NCBI RefSeq assembly: GCF_032118995.1
Contig: NC_092653.1
Location: forward strand, 22,215,202 to 22,279,201
Origin: Asterias amurensis
Lineage: Eukaryota > Echinodermata > Asteroidea > Forcipulatida > Asteriidae
Reading direction: 5' to 3'
Length of the DNA stretch: 64,000 bases
The position numbers and the translations under genes were made by a program. Shown one piece after another: positions 52,001 through 58,751 of the stretch. Position 1 is the first letter of the stretch. Each line of letters begins with the position of its first letter. Below the pieces are notes generated by a model. That model was not told where the DNA came from. It did no database searches and saw only the letters and a program-made list of their open reading frames with translations.

Positions 52001-54272
52001 CAGGGTATTGAGGAAGAAGAGGAAGATGATGAATACGAAGACAGTTTCATCGATGATGACTGTGAAGATAGTGATGGTGAGTATATCATCGACAATTTCA
52101 CAAAGGGACAAAACATAAAAAATAGAAGAAAGAAAAAAAAAAACTTTTTTTTGTGGTTTCTATTTAGTATTGTCGGGAAATAGAAATTGCCCTCCTTTTA
52201 ATATGTTTTATAGAAGTTCTGACTCTTTGATGTCTTGGCAGATGGTTTGTTTACACCGGGCCCTGTGGAGTCACAGTGACTATATGAACACAATTAAGGG
52301 CTTTTAGCAAATTGGTAATCATGGGTGATGATTGGAATAGTTACCAGAGCCCTTCACCAGTTCACAAATACTATTGGTCTCATTGTTTCAAGGATCTTTT
52401 CCCACAGCGTTGACAGTTATTTTGGGAGTTGGGGTACATAGTTTGGTGTCATTGAGTAATGAGGCAATCAGTTTTTAAGGTTGAAATGAGGGTCTGGAAA
52501 GTTTCTCCCAGTTGGTAAAATCTCGAATTGCACAACCCCAGAATAGGTGATCGTCTTGGAAATACTATGTGAATTGACCAATGGTATCATTTGAGACTTC
52601 CCTAGGTATCATAAATATTCAGAACTCTTCAGCAATAGACCAATCAGAGATTGGTCTGGCGTCGCTGACCAGCAGATTTTTAGGGTATATAACGTGTCGC
52701 ACAGAGGGCCAAAAGTCATTCTGAATCGATGAGTCTTTTGCATCAATTAGTAAAAGCTTAGAGACAGTCTTCGTCACAGCCACATCTCGGGCTTGTAGCA
52801 TATCAGCCCGGGCATGGTGCCGATAAGAGTTTACGTGATGTAGAAAGGAGTTTAAAGTTGATGCTGAACGTGTTCAGGGGTCTGTTTTTTGCGGGTCCGT
52901 GTCAGTTACATCTTTTGGTACAAGTTGTCACTGTGTTATGAGAGTGAGTCGTCAATAAAATCATCAAATACTGAATCTACCTGAACTTGTCTCGTGTGCC
53001 TCGGTAGTCGTTTTAGTACACTAAATAAGAACCCCATGCTAAACAGCATTGAAACTGTACTTCAAGCTCTAACGTATTACGACAAAAACAGTATCTAACA
53101 ATTTACAAAGTTATTGAATTAAAAGTCGTCAGGTTTCTTAATTATGCTAAGTTGGTGAAAGACAGACACCTCAACTTTAGTGCTCCGGCTTTTGCGATTT
53201 CACAATGTGCCAAAAACTTTTACCTCGAATGTTTTGTAAAAGGTCCAATAACTGGCAAAGCTTGTTTTGTTTTGGGTATTTTCAATCGTGGTTTTATCTG
53301 CTGGCACAACACCAAAAGTGGGTGCTCCCGCTTTTGCGTTTTCACGAACAGCCAAAAAGTTTAGACACGACACGCTGCACACAGACCACATTATGTACAG
53401 TTTTCACAAAGAGACGATTTTTTTTATATACCCCACACCAATTCTAGCAGTACATGATCCTGCATATAAATTGTGCGTGTAGTACAAAGTTGTCAAAATA
53501 AAGTGTTTTTAAATCACAAATCCATTGCAACGATTTTGTTTTCTTAGAGGAAAGTGATGAGAGTGAAGAAGAAGGTTCTGAGTATGAAGCAAGCACTGAT
53601 AGTGAAGAGGAGGATAAAGTCACTTTGACTGAAGAGCAGATCCAGGAATATGAAAAGCTGGTTGCAAAAGGAAGGTAAGATGGCTTCATCAATGGGCGGG
53701 TAGCACTAAAACATTTAGTTTTAAAGACAATGGACACTATTGGTAATTGTCAAAGACCAGTCTTCAACATGCATAAAATAACCAGCCTGTGGAAATTTCA
53801 GCTCAGTTGGTCGTCCAAGTTTCGAGATAATAATGAAAGAAAAGAACACTCTTGTCACACGAAGTTGTGTGCTTTCAGATGCTTGATTTCGAGACCTCAA
53901 AATCTAATTCTTAGGTCTCGAAATAAAATTTGTGGAAAATTACTTTCTCGAAAAAATTATGTTACTTCAGAGAGAGCCATTTCTCACAATGTTTTATACT
54001 ATCAACAGCTCTCCATTACTCGTTACCAAGTAAGGTTTTATGCTAATAAATATTTTGAGTAATTACCAAGTGTCCACTGCCTTTAACCTCGAGACCACCA
54101 AGCTAATACCAAATGTATTTTCTATTGTTTGCTTTTCAGATTGCATCATTCTAATGGGAATGTAAAGAAAGCCCTCAGCTATTTCTTGAAGGCATTAGAC
54201 ATTGATAGCAGTGATAAAGCATTACAACGCCTTACCTACGAGGTTGCGAACAAGTTCAAACAGCAACGTTAA
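31052..54272 (+). CDS. ERCC6L: DNA excision repair protein ERCC-6-like (PICH), complete
   Basis: Twenty coding exons: 31052-31088, 31757-31962, 32297-32484, 33307-33432, 34225-34390, 35862-35987, 37682-37774, 38632-38816, 39198-39312, 40174-40298, 40551-40770, 41412-41574, 43579-43768, 45383-45531, 46882-46982, 48446-48671, 49370-49473, 49976-52076, 53548-53674, 54140-54272. They total 4881 nt (1626 aa; human 1250), all in phase. PICH is an SNF2-family ATPase that binds ultrafine anaphase bridges and partners PLK1, BEND3 and topoisomerase II. Domain order matches: N-terminal TPR, two RecA lobes, acidic linker, C-terminal TPR. Start: [13 protein letters not shown] joins [19 protein letters not shown] through an acceptor at 31756; this first junction is the least certain. 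Exon 8 has a second in-phase donor after 38828, which would add four codons. Introns are full of MITEs and SINEs; coding exons are clean. Confidence 0.96.
31551..31725. repeat. CAGGCCTG-type dispersed repeat
   Basis: Starts ACAGGCCTGTACGC and contains 'ggcaccaaggcaatcatt' and 'gaggcaattgccttc'. An inverted relative lies at 63668-63850. It sits in ERCC6L intron 1, just before exon 2. Confidence 0.5.
31757..31962 (+). CDS. ERCC6L: ERCC6L exon 2: N-terminal TPR
   Basis: Encodes [40 protein letters not shown] and MKIE. It aligns with the human N-terminal TPR (YVKEAKEATKNGDLEEAFKL...), which in human PICH contacts BEND3. The helix-turn-helix spacing and the A/G at TPR positions are preserved. The acceptor AAAAG at 31756 was chosen because it alone gives the needed two-base start. 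Confidence 0.9.
32297..45531 (+). CDS. ERCC6L: ERCC6L exons 3-14: SNF2 translocase core
   Basis: Motif [20 protein letters not shown] spans exons 3-4. Motif Ia is [21 protein letters not shown]. Motif [22 protein letters not shown] (exon 6) has DEGH, where human PICH has DEAH; DEGH is common in related SNF2 groups. Motif III is [20 protein letters not shown] (exons 6-7). Lobe 2 has [16 protein letters not shown] (exon 11), [20 protein letters not shown] (exon 12) and [20 protein letters not shown] (exon 13). [20 protein letters not shown] and [20 protein letters not shown] follow, as in vertebrate PICH. All ATPase motifs look intact. Confidence 0.95.
32517..32812 (-). mobile_element. S2 SINE, minus strand
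   Basis: Complement of 11072-11375. It has 'atgcaagtcgccagacacac' at the 3' tail and the head GTGTCATGGCCGAGCGGTTA at 32793-32812. Located 32 bp after exon 3. Confidence 0.88.
32812..32996. mobile_element. M2 MITE, half copy
   Basis: Left half of M2 (GTTGCCTTGGATCGGTCGAG through 'cggccattttgtggagtcaaaatttt'). It abuts the S2 SINE on one side and the 9-bp-TSD element on the other. Confidence 0.75.
33017..33240. mobile_element. 224-bp TIR MITE with 9-bp target duplication
   Basis: Inverted ends TTCGCTTGGCCCCAGCG and CGCTGGGGACGAGCGAA, with a second inverted pair inside (CGCTGGGATGGGC and GCCCATCCCAGCG). ATCAAAATC lies on both sides (33008-33016 and 33241-33249). The 9-bp duplication is typical of Mutator-like elements. 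It ends 66 bp before ERCC6L exon 4. The long minus-strand open frame at 33040-33600 is an accident of this element and exon 4. Confidence 0.88.
33530..33670 (-). mobile_element. S3 SINE fragment, minus strand
   Basis: GGGTGGGATTCGAACCCTAG is a B box in complement; 'ccagagcagatttctcatcagctagacaacc' is the head. Similar to 12601-12700. Confidence 0.6.
33804..34195 (+). mobile_element. M1 MITE, plus orientation
   Basis: Full-length M1 (CAGGCAGTGGACACTATTGG to GTGTCCAGTGTCTTTAA). It ends 30 bp before ERCC6L exon 5, so the last pyrimidine tract lies just outside it. Confidence 0.85.
34565..34665 (+). mobile_element. tRNA-headed SINE fragment beside the exon 5 duplicate
   Basis: GTGTCATGGCCGAGTGGCTA, a degraded B-box region, then GTCATGACACTTGTGTCCTT, as in S1 and S2 heads. 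It joins directly to the duplicated half-exon at 34666. Confidence 0.65.
34666..34773 (+). pseudogene. Half-copy of ERCC6L exon 5
   Basis: Repeats the last 108 bp or so of exon 5 (34282-34390) with few changes, including [20 protein letters not shown] and the donor TTGG|GTAGGT. The first half is missing and replaced by a SINE head. An AG precedes it, but entry from exon 4 or exon 5 would put it in a frame with stops, so it cannot be a normal coding exon. It is a host-gene relic. Confidence 0.85.
35332..35510. mobile_element. M7 MITE, second copy
   Basis: ATAGACCTTATGCATTGACG at the left; TGACGTCATGTGCATATAAA and GGTCTATT at the right. Same inner phrases as 17099-17276. Confidence 0.75.
36346..36514. 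mobile_element. Nested MITE 1 (3-bp CTG duplication)
   Basis: Inverted ends CAGCCGATTTCACTAAAC and GTTTGGTGAAATCGACGG; inner arms GTTAGGACGAGT and ACTCGTCCTAAGTC. CTG at 36343-36345 and 36515-36517. Three-bp duplications are typical of PIF/Harbinger. Confidence 0.85.
36552..36737. mobile_element. Nested MITE 2
   Basis: Imperfect inverted ends TAAAGTCGGGTTCAAACTTA and AAGTATAAACCGGGCTTTA, with GAATGCGAAGCGAA-type words inside. The target duplication is too short or too eroded to call. Confidence 0.65.
37002..37148. mobile_element. Nested MITE 3 (3-bp CAG duplication)
   Basis: Inverted ends GGGTGGATTTCACAAAGAGT and AACTCTTTGTAAAATCGACC; CAG at 36999-37001 and 37149-37151. Same terminal GATTTCACAAA signature as nested MITE 1 and the 90-bp palindrome at 48261. 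Confidence 0.87.
37157..37519 (+). mobile_element. M1 MITE abutting the previous copy at a shared TTAA
   Basis: Full-length M1. Its left TTAA (37157-37160) is also the right TTAA of the nested copy, so the two sit end to end. Confidence 0.87.
37908..38405 (+). mobile_element. Composite TIR repeat, copy 1
   Basis: Module one runs from ATTCATAAATACCCCAGACA to AAAAGGGCATTTATGAAT (inverted ends). Module two follows, GGAATAAAAGAGTAGTGACT to CGTCGCTACCCTTTTATTTC, also inverted, with GTTCTTAAACGG arms. A near-identical pair lies at 48682-49167 and a relative with a different second module at 47285-47870. ERCC6L intron 7. Confidence 0.7.
38980..39130 (-). mobile_element. M1 MITE fragment
   Basis: TTAACATCACTGGACACGTT through 'ggctcaattggtcgtagaagtcgc'; breaks off near 39130 at 'ccacacattgattccc', a junction sequence also seen at 47833. 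Confidence 0.7.
39336..39545. mobile_element. M2 MITE with internal deletion
   Basis: Both M2 ends are present (AGAAACACGTTGCCTTGGAT and GATCCAAGGAAATGTGTCCC) with TTAA on each side. The left arm is shortened. It starts 23 bp after exon 9. Confidence 0.8.
39553..39935 (+). mobile_element. S2 SINE with internal tandem duplication
   Basis: Degraded tRNA-like head (GTCGAGGCTGAGTGGTCTAG, B box GAGTGGGTTCGATTTC). The body segment 'ggtagtgcactctgctctaccagcc...gtaaccctgtttcag' is repeated two to three times. Confidence 0.7.
39936..40112 (+). mobile_element. S3 SINE, plus strand
   Basis: 'gtagtcgagttggtaagacactgctctagaattg', B box GGTCGTGGGTTCGGCTCCC, and a body like 16766-16920 ending in 'aaaaaaccaaaattaat'. 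Ends 61 bp before exon 10. Confidence 0.72.
40305..40485. repeat. Dispersed repeat shared with 60030-60200
   Basis: 'atcttccagtctcac' then GTTTAAAATTTCAGAACGTT and 'cgacgaacagcatgc' recur in the same order near 60114-60184. Lies between exons 10 and 11. Family unknown. Confidence 0.55.
40799..40999 (-). mobile_element. S1 SINE fragment, minus strand
   Basis: 'aagcgcactgggttcttttacatgcgtta' through GGGATTCGAACCCACACTCT to 'gaattcggtgctcttaatcgctcgaccacaacactt'. Head and part of the body only. Confidence 0.82.
41045..41387 (+). mobile_element. M1 MITE, plus orientation
   Basis: TTAAAGGCAGTGGACACTAT to GTGTCCAGTGTCTCTAA, with a shortened centre (one arm of the GAGACCTC palindrome is lost). Ends 24 bp before exon 12. 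Confidence 0.83.
41766..41842 (+). tRNA. tRNA-like sequence, Asn(GTT)-like, probably a pseudogene or SINE head
   Basis: GGCTAGATAGCTCAGTTGGT starts a cloverleaf. The acceptor arm GGCTAGA pairs with TCTAGTC (one G-T). The D arm is GCTC...GAGC. The anticodon stem CCGG/CCGG has a loop ACGTTAA giving GTT, but position 33 is C instead of the near-invariant T. The T arm GTTGG/CCCAC has one mismatch. A C/A-rich run follows. The folded acceptor is good enough to annotate, but the anticodon-loop fault argues against a working tRNA. Confidence 0.45.
41928..42286. mobile_element. Palindromic MITE (M8)
   Basis: Arms ATTTACACTAAACTTACA, ATGATAGTAGAAAGCTTCCC and ATGAGTAAAACAATGTCATG are mirrored by complements around a perfect centre (TTCGTCTCATGAGACGAA at 42089-42106). 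Flanked by TTAAAGGGTC and AATCCTTTAA. A half copy lies at 55405-55522. Confidence 0.8.
42427..42812. mobile_element. TIR MITE (M9)
   Basis: Inverted ends AAAGGAACGTTACAGTATTG and CAATTCTGTAATGTTCCTT; inner inverted words CGCTCAGTGAGCG. One copy in the window. Confidence 0.7.
43177..43562 (-). mobile_element. M1 MITE ending 17 bp before ERCC6L exon 13
   Basis: Full-length with TTAA at both ends. The 3' TTAA (43559-43562) lies only 17 bp from the acceptor of exon 13, so the branch-point region for this exon is probably MITE-derived. Confidence 0.87.
43858..44060 (-). mobile_element. M1 MITE variant, both ends missing
   Basis: 'tctcacttagtctgtcccaacatatgcataa' through 'aaaggcttgaaagccaaagcctttctcag' to 'agggagccatttctcac'. 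It has the variant centre. Confidence 0.7.
44091..44398. mobile_element. Candidate TIR element
   Basis: TTACACCTGTTTCAGACAGG at the left and CCCCTGTCTGGTGTTA at the right, inverted and imperfect. Inside are repeated GAGTCGC/GCGACTC words. One copy only. Confidence 0.5.
44749..45350 (+). mobile_element. S1 SINE 3' part, split by an M2 copy
   Basis: 44749-44933 gives 'gagaaggggttcaccccggtgttcctgg' to 'agatacgggcgctttTAA'. After the M2 copy, 45327 onward continues 'TTAAgactttgatattattat', the expected SINE tail. Joining at TTAA recreates the S1 end seen at 10250-10290. Confidence 0.85.
44934..45326. mobile_element. M2 MITE inside an S1 SINE
   Basis: Near-complete palindrome: AGGAACACGTTGCCTTGGAT at the left, its complement at the right, and centre ATGGGAGTCAAAAACTTGAC. 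TTAA on both sides. Ends 56 bp before exon 14. Confidence 0.9.
45591..45832. mobile_element. M5 MITE with 3-bp CTG duplication
   Basis: GGCCCAATTTCATAGAGCTG and its complement at the ends, with GCTTAAGCAAAAATTTTTGC hairpins inside. CTG at 45588-45590 and 45833-45835. Confidence 0.87.
45924..46298 (-). mobile_element. M1 MITE, variant with TTGTACACGTTTGG ends
   Basis: TTAAAGGCATTGTACACGTT at the left and ACCAAACGTGTACCTTCCCT then TTAA at the right. The body follows M1. A sub-family with shifted terminal bases. Confidence 0.8.
46441..46797. mobile_element. M2 MITE, right end truncated
   Basis: Starts after TTAA with AGGGGTAGTTGCTTTGGGTC; the centre ATGGGGGTCAAAAATTTGAC is intact. The right arm stops at 'caaagaccaag'. 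Ends about 85 bp before exon 15. Confidence 0.8.
47024..47142. mobile_element. M6 MITE, degraded copy
   Basis: 'tggcagcagacttaccaggtaaa' and 'ctggtcagtctgccgccacctggcgttccaaagtcttcc' match 19657-19803 with losses. Confidence 0.65.
47285..47870 (+). mobile_element. Composite TIR repeat, variant copy
   Basis: Starts 'attcataaatacctcagacag' and reaches 'ggtatttatgaatgggaatcaaa', as in 37908-38405. The second module is different: CGAGGCCTGGTTCCCTATAA and its inverted partner 'attatcaagaaccaggcctcg'. Confidence 0.6.
47920..48382 (-). mobile_element. S1 SINE, minus strand, carrying a 90-bp palindrome
   Basis: Tail 'ttcttatatagctcttataac', body 'ggggcgaaccctttctcttttcgataag', head near 48195-48382. 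The palindrome at 48261-48350 interrupts the head. Confidence 0.82.
48261..48350. mobile_element. 90-bp near-perfect palindrome with 3-bp CAG duplication
   Basis: The left half GAAACTTTACGCAACTGCGT then AAGTCCACTTGCG is mirrored by CGCAAGTGGACTT then ACGCAGTTGCGTAAAGTTTC. CAG at 48258-48260 and 48351-48353. Ends GCCGATTTTATG and CGTGAAATCGGC place it with the GATTTCAC group. Confidence 0.9.
48682..49167 (+). mobile_element. Composite TIR repeat, copy 2
   Basis: Close match to 37908-38405 in both modules ('ctcctattggtggagagcacgttacgtggg', 'ggttgataatgaccagctggagctg', 'gactcgttcttaaacg'). ERCC6L intron 16, 11 bp after exon 16. Confidence 0.75.
49759..49936. mobile_element. Candidate TIR MITE before ERCC6L exon 18
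   Basis: AAGGCCAAGTCACACAGG at the left and GGGTCTACTTGGCCTTTAG at the right, with GAGAACGAAAGCAATAACGA mirrored by TCATTATCGTTTTCATTCTC inside. Ends 39 bp before exon 18. Confidence 0.65.
49976..52076 (+). CDS. ERCC6L: ERCC6L exon 18: long acidic disordered linker with SUMO-binding motifs
   Basis: A single 2.1-kb exon (residues about 841-1540), rich in Asp, Glu and Ser. Likely SUMO-interacting motifs are [14 protein letters not shown] and [12 protein letters not shown]; human PICH also binds [24 protein letters not shown] corresponds to human KARRIVSDGEDEDDSFKD in the PICH-family segment. The phrase [20 protein letters not shown] occurs twice (51500-51550 and 51593-51645). Many Ser-Pro sites (TSPMV, LSPMV, VSPISP) suit mitotic kinases. 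The donor G|GTGAGT at 52076 was chosen over read-through to a TAG at 52183, because the next exon fits in phase and supplies the conserved C-terminus. Confidence 0.93.
52077..53547 (+). other. ERCC6L intron 18
   Basis: No known element was recognised. A pair of related phrases, 'gtgctccggcttttgcgatttcac' (53180) and 'gtgctcccgcttttgcgttttcac' (53322), marks a local direct repeat. Retention of the intron start would end the protein at a TAG at 52181-52183. Confidence 0.6.
53548..54272 (+). CDS. ERCC6L: ERCC6L exons 19-20: C-terminal TPR
   Basis: Acidic [18 protein letters not shown], then [40 protein letters not shown] and [18 protein letters not shown], ending TAA at 54270-54272. It aligns with human YETLVKRGKELKECGKIQEA...LVKALDIKSAD. 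The 366-bp M1 copy at 53721-54086 sits inside intron 19, 46 bp after the donor. Confidence 0.94.
53721..54086 (-). mobile_element. M1 MITE in ERCC6L intron 19
   Basis: TTAAAGACAATGGACACTAT to AGTGTCCACTGCCTTTAA; fills most of this 465-bp intron. Confidence 0.87.
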
Positions 54273-54799
54273 GAGAGATGATAAATTCCAGGCTTTGTCT
54301 GAACTCGGACTTCTTCATTTGTACTTCATTTAACAAAAAAGCAGAAAAAAACCTGTGATCTACTCACCCATTGAACTTAAAATACTAACAAAATCATTGA
54401 CATTTTTGTAATTTCCTCTTTTTTTGGTGAAGTTACAGTTGCATGCCTGTATAATTGTGAACAAATTCTATACTTTGTTTTATATTAATCGCTGCTTGAA
54501 TAATGTGTGGTTATGAGATTGACTAATTGAAAACGATGTTTGGATATACATGTACTTGTTTTGGTATTAAACTAATTTCTTTTTAAATTAGCAGAAATAA
54601 GATCACAACTTGGGTTAAAATCAAAATAACACCATTAAATAGTTTTTCTCAATTGAACATGAAACTTATGTAATTGCTTACATGTAAGTCCAGTAATTTG
54701 CTGTTTTGTTTGTTACATATTGTCACTCTCCTTTCTTTAAAATCAAACCCTCCAAAAACATAAATTTTGTGAGCATTTTCAGAAAGCTCCAAGAAATCG

Positions 54800-54912
54800 G
54801 CCAAAATAAAACATCCTTTTCCTCTGGCAACTCACACCTGTTATCTCCATGTTATCCTTTTCTAAACAAATTAACTGCTCATGAACTAAATGACCCAAAG
54901 AACTCAATGTAA
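54800..54912. repeat. Dispersed repeat in the ERCC6L 3' UTR
   Basis: Related to 20785-20945 ('actcacacctgttatct', 'attaactgctcat', 'aatgaccca'). Confidence 0.5.
54805..54810 (+). terminator. Candidate polyadenylation signal of ERCC6L
   Basis: AATAAA about 530 bp after the stop. It lies inside the dispersed repeat shared with RAD51C intron 5 (54800-54912). Confidence 0.4.
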
Positions 54913-55518
54913 ACACACCCCTTCATTATAAGTATGTACATACTTTCCAAGTTGTTGTGCCAAACATGGAATTCTGTAATAGACCTTTCCCACAATTTTT
55001 TGCAACTGAAATATGATCACTTTTATGTTAATTTATTGTGAGTAAGTCTGAAAATGTGACATTGTATCCCATTTGACAAGCAAATCAGTTTTTGTTCACA
55101 TATATTTTAAAATTTCCATTTAGGCCTACACATGTACATGTATAAATTTGTGCAAATAATGCTAAAAATTTACGTTTGGGGATCATTCACACTCAGCAGC
55201 TATTGCGATAGGCTAAAGCATTTTGAGAAACGTTCACTTCAGGCTAAAGCATTTTGAGAAACATACTCTTTAGAAGTAGTGGCTATATAAAAAATATATC
55301 AGTTTTTATCCCCAAGATTTTGATTATAAGAAGCAGTATTGTAAACTTTCAGATTGTGTGTTCCATTTATATTGTTATTTCTGTGTGAGAAAACCGCTCG
55401 CACCTTTTCTCGCACCTCAGCAAGTAATATTTTAAGGTAAGCTTCCTACTATCATTATCTTCAAACGGTGTAAATCTGTGGACATTGTGTTGTGTGTTCC
55501 AAAAAGTACCCGAATCCT

Positions 55519-55884
55519 TTAAAGCCATTAGACACTTTCGGTAACAGTATTGTCCAAGGCCCACACTTCGTGTATCACAACTTCTATATAAAATAACAAA
55601 CCTGTGAAAATGTAGGCTCTATCGTTCATCTGAGTCGGGAGAAAACCCACCCTTGTTTCGCCGTGTAATGACGTGTTTAAAATAAATCCGTAATTCTCGA
55701 TATCGAGAATTGATATTGTTTTAATGTTTTCTCAAAAAGTAAAGCATTTCATGGAATAATATTTCAAGAGAAGTCTTTCACCATTACCTTCTGTAAACCC
55801 TGTAAGTTATTTGTAAATCTGTGAACTTACAACTTAATGAGATTATAACCAACAGTGATCTCCAATTACTAAAGGTGCCTTTAA
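55519..55884 (-). mobile_element. M1-related MITE with different centre
   Basis: TTAAAGCCATTAGACACTTT at the left and 'ctaaaggtgccTTTAA' at the right. The centre is a perfect TTCTCGATATCGAGAA palindrome (55692-55707). Shares only the ends and 'aacaaacctgtgaaaa' with M1. Confidence 0.7.
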
Positions 55885-56589
55885 CCAACCTAACAAAACC
55901 CGTTTTATTGTAAATCATGATCACCATTACGAATGTAATGGTTTTGAATTCGATCGCAAAATTATATTTTGTTACATAATAAATTCATACTTGCTTATTG
56001 CCAACCCACTATAATGTTTTCGTTTACTGTTTAACTGTGCGCTACCAATTATTTTCATCATGTTATTTATTCATGTTTGTTTAGTTTGTTTTCCAATGGA
56101 TACCAACATAATGAACTCATTGGATATTAGTTTGTGGCCACATGGAACACTGATGCAGTTCCTAGGTAAAAGCATATTCGTTTAATGGACAACAGAGGGC
56201 GCTACTTCTGGTTGATTGATCTTTCAACAGTTCAAAGAAACCACCGCCAACGCATGTGAACTAATGGTTCATTAGGGAGACGCTCTGCGACTGGTGATTT
56301 CACGGAAAAAGAAGAAAGCAATTGCTCCCTGTGATAAACTGTTCATGGAACCGGTGTATAGTGAACGGAAATATCAACAGAGTAGTCAATTAGGTAATGA
56401 ATTAAATCCTTAAACAAGATTACACAACATTTTTCTCAATGTCCAGTATTAGGCGATTGGGTGAGTCAAATAATTATCTAATTCGGAGAAATTAATCCAC
56501 ACAACCAACCCTTTTCTACCTACTAGTACCAGTGAACTTTGGCAAAATTATCAATCGAATTGAAATACATTAAAGGTTAATTATTATAG

Positions 56590-57020
56590 GCTACGTTTCA
56601 ACTCTTTCTCAAAATTAATGGCAATATAAACTTTCTTGGTTGAAAGTACAGCAGCTTTCATAAACCTTTGAGAAACATTTAACTTCGAAGTAGGCCTAAA
56701 GAAGTAATTTTCCACGAATTTGATTTCGAGACCTCGGATTTAGAAATCGAGGTCTCGAAATCAAGCATGTGAAAGCACACAACTTCGTGTGACAAGGTTG
56801 TTTTTTTCTTTCATTATTATCTCGCAACTTCGACGACCGATTGAGCTCAAATTTTCACAGGTTTGTTATTGTATGCATATTATGTTGTGATACAACAAGT
56901 GAGAAGACTGGTCTTTGACAATTACCAATAGTGTCCAGTGTATTTAAGTTGTCAGTTGTTGCGGCGCCAAACTTTTGAATCTGCGAGAAGCGTTACTGTC
57001 AGAAACATCTCAGAATGTGT
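56590..57020. repeat. R2 repeat split by an M1 copy
   Basis: 'aattaatggcaatataaac', 'cagcagctttca' and 'tttgagaaacatttaacttcgaag' precede 56699. 'gaatctgcgagaagcgttactgtcagaaa' follows 56947, in the order seen at 22720-22890. Confidence 0.6.
56699..56947 (+). mobile_element. M1 MITE, left third missing, inside R2
   Basis: Starts in the middle of M1 (AAGAAGTAATTTTCCACGAA) and runs to GTGTCCAGTGTATTTAA. Confidence 0.8.
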
Positions 57021-57435
57021 GCACCTAATTCTTCCCCCTGTGCGCATAATTATTCGCTCCACAGACATAAAGAAGGTTCTTTATGTCTATGATTCGCTCC
57101 TACTTGGCGATATCTCTAAAGTGCGACCTCATTTGAAATTAAAATTTCACACGAGTTTTATTTATAATCCCTGTTTGTATAGGATTAAAACAATCGAGCG
57201 GTTCGAAAACTTGGCGGCGGATTATAATCCTTTAATAGATGCCGAAATGACTCCCAGCTGAAGGAGATAGTATTACGGCAGATTGTAAATTAATTCTTTT
57301 GCGCTGTGTCCTTTTCTATATGGTAGAAATAAGATATTTTAAAGACGTATTATTGTAAACAAATTTATGAAAAGAAGAAGAAACAGTTTTGCCTGCATAT
57401 CACGTCTGCTCTGAACTATTTACTTAGCTAAGTCA

Positions 57436-57826
57436 TTAAAGACACTGGACACTATTGGTAATATTTATTGTCAAAGACCAGTCTTCTCACCTGGTGTAGC
57501 TCAACATATGCATAAAATAACAAACCTGTGAAAATTTGAGCTCATTGGTCGTCGGAGTTGCAAGATAACTATGAAAGAAAAAACAACCTTGTCAGCGGCT
57601 TTCAGATGGTTGATTTCGAGACCTCAAATTCTAAACCTGGGGTCTCAAAATCAAATTCGTGGAAAATTACTTTTTTCTGGAAAACTACGTCACTTCAGAG
57701 GGAGCCGTTTCTCACAATGTTTTCTACCATCAACCTTTCCCCATTCTCGTCACCAAGTAAGGTTTTATGCTAATAAATTGTTTTAATTTTTAGTAATGAC
57801 CAATAGTGCCCACTGCTGGCCTTTAA
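57436..57826 (-). mobile_element. M1 MITE, minus orientation
   Basis: TTAAAGACACTGGACACTAT to 'accaatagtgcccactgctggccTTTAA'. Confidence 0.85.
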
Positions 57827-58751
57827 TGTCTTTGAAACCAGTTACTCTCTTTTGTTCGCGTCTGCTAAGGGTCTTTTAGTGCAATTTGTATGGACTTCGT
57901 AAAACTGCTTTTGCACTTCAAATTTATATGCATTATTGATTATGACGTTTTGATTATCACGCATACGAAATTGCCATTAATGACCTAATAATTTTATAGT
58001 TTATAAAATGAGCATTACGGTGCCGCGCACATGAGCAGCGGTGAATGATGAATTGAAAAATAAACCTCAAACCGCTTCCTTTGAAATCTTTCAAAAAATG
58101 TTCATAGAATAATCAATATTCACACCTTTATTTCCTCACCCCTTATACTGGGGGGGGGGGGGCACGGCAAAATGCCCTTGGGGTAAAAGTGAAAGTGCTT
58201 TGAAGTGAATCAAAAAGCCGACAAAAGTACCATCAATGTGTACATGTCGGTCGGTCGGTCTCTCTCCACCACACACACGGAACCACTGGTGGACTGACCC
58301 ATTCTCAATTTATGAGGGTGACATTTTACATTTTCTCGTATTGAAATATTGATTTTCATCAATAAGACACAAATAAAAATACAAACTATCAAGTGAAAAT
58401 TTGATTGGATTACTCCATTTCTCTTTGAACACCAAAATTTGTTAAAATAAAGTTCAACGTAGGCTAAGATGGCACAAAAGAATTGAAACACACCTAAATA
58501 AATAGTGTTGCGATCCAGATGAGTTTGAGGTCGAATCTAAGGTCACGTGATTAAACATCAAAGGATGCCGCGAGTATAGCTTTTTTACGCACACACACAG
58601 TAGTATACACACACACAGTATTTACGTTGATGATGAAAACTCGGTTCATAACGTGGTAGTACGGCCTCGAAAAACGTGCCTATTTTACAAGTTTCTCCTT
58701 CTGTCACAGTCGCAAGAACCGGACTAGTCCATCCCTAGAAATGCTGCCAAG

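Larger units (their letters stand above)
54913..58751. other. Intergenic region between ERCC6L and the ZNRF3-like gene
   Basis: No exon was found. It holds R2 copies (55195-55365, 56590-57020), a half M8 copy (55405-55522), an M1-like element (55519-55884), M1 copies (56699-56947, 57436-57826), a 12-G run near 58150 and a short GGTC tandem at 58245-58260. The open frame at 56938-57261 starts in MITE sequence and has no splice context. Confidence 0.6.

Noticed and set aside
50395-52116. Several minus-strand open frames of 67-97 aa opposite ERCC6L exon 18
   Set aside because: Ser-rich antisense shadows of a Glu/Asp/Ser-rich coding exon.
56938-57261. 107-aa open frame between ERCC6L and ZNRF3
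   Set aside because: Starts within M1 sequence and continues through the R2 repeat; no acceptor or donor fits, and I recognise no motif.
58138-58163. Poly-G run as a possible G-quadruplex control element
   Set aside because: A single homopolymer run 600 bp from the gene; nothing beyond a simple repeat can be supported from sequence alone.
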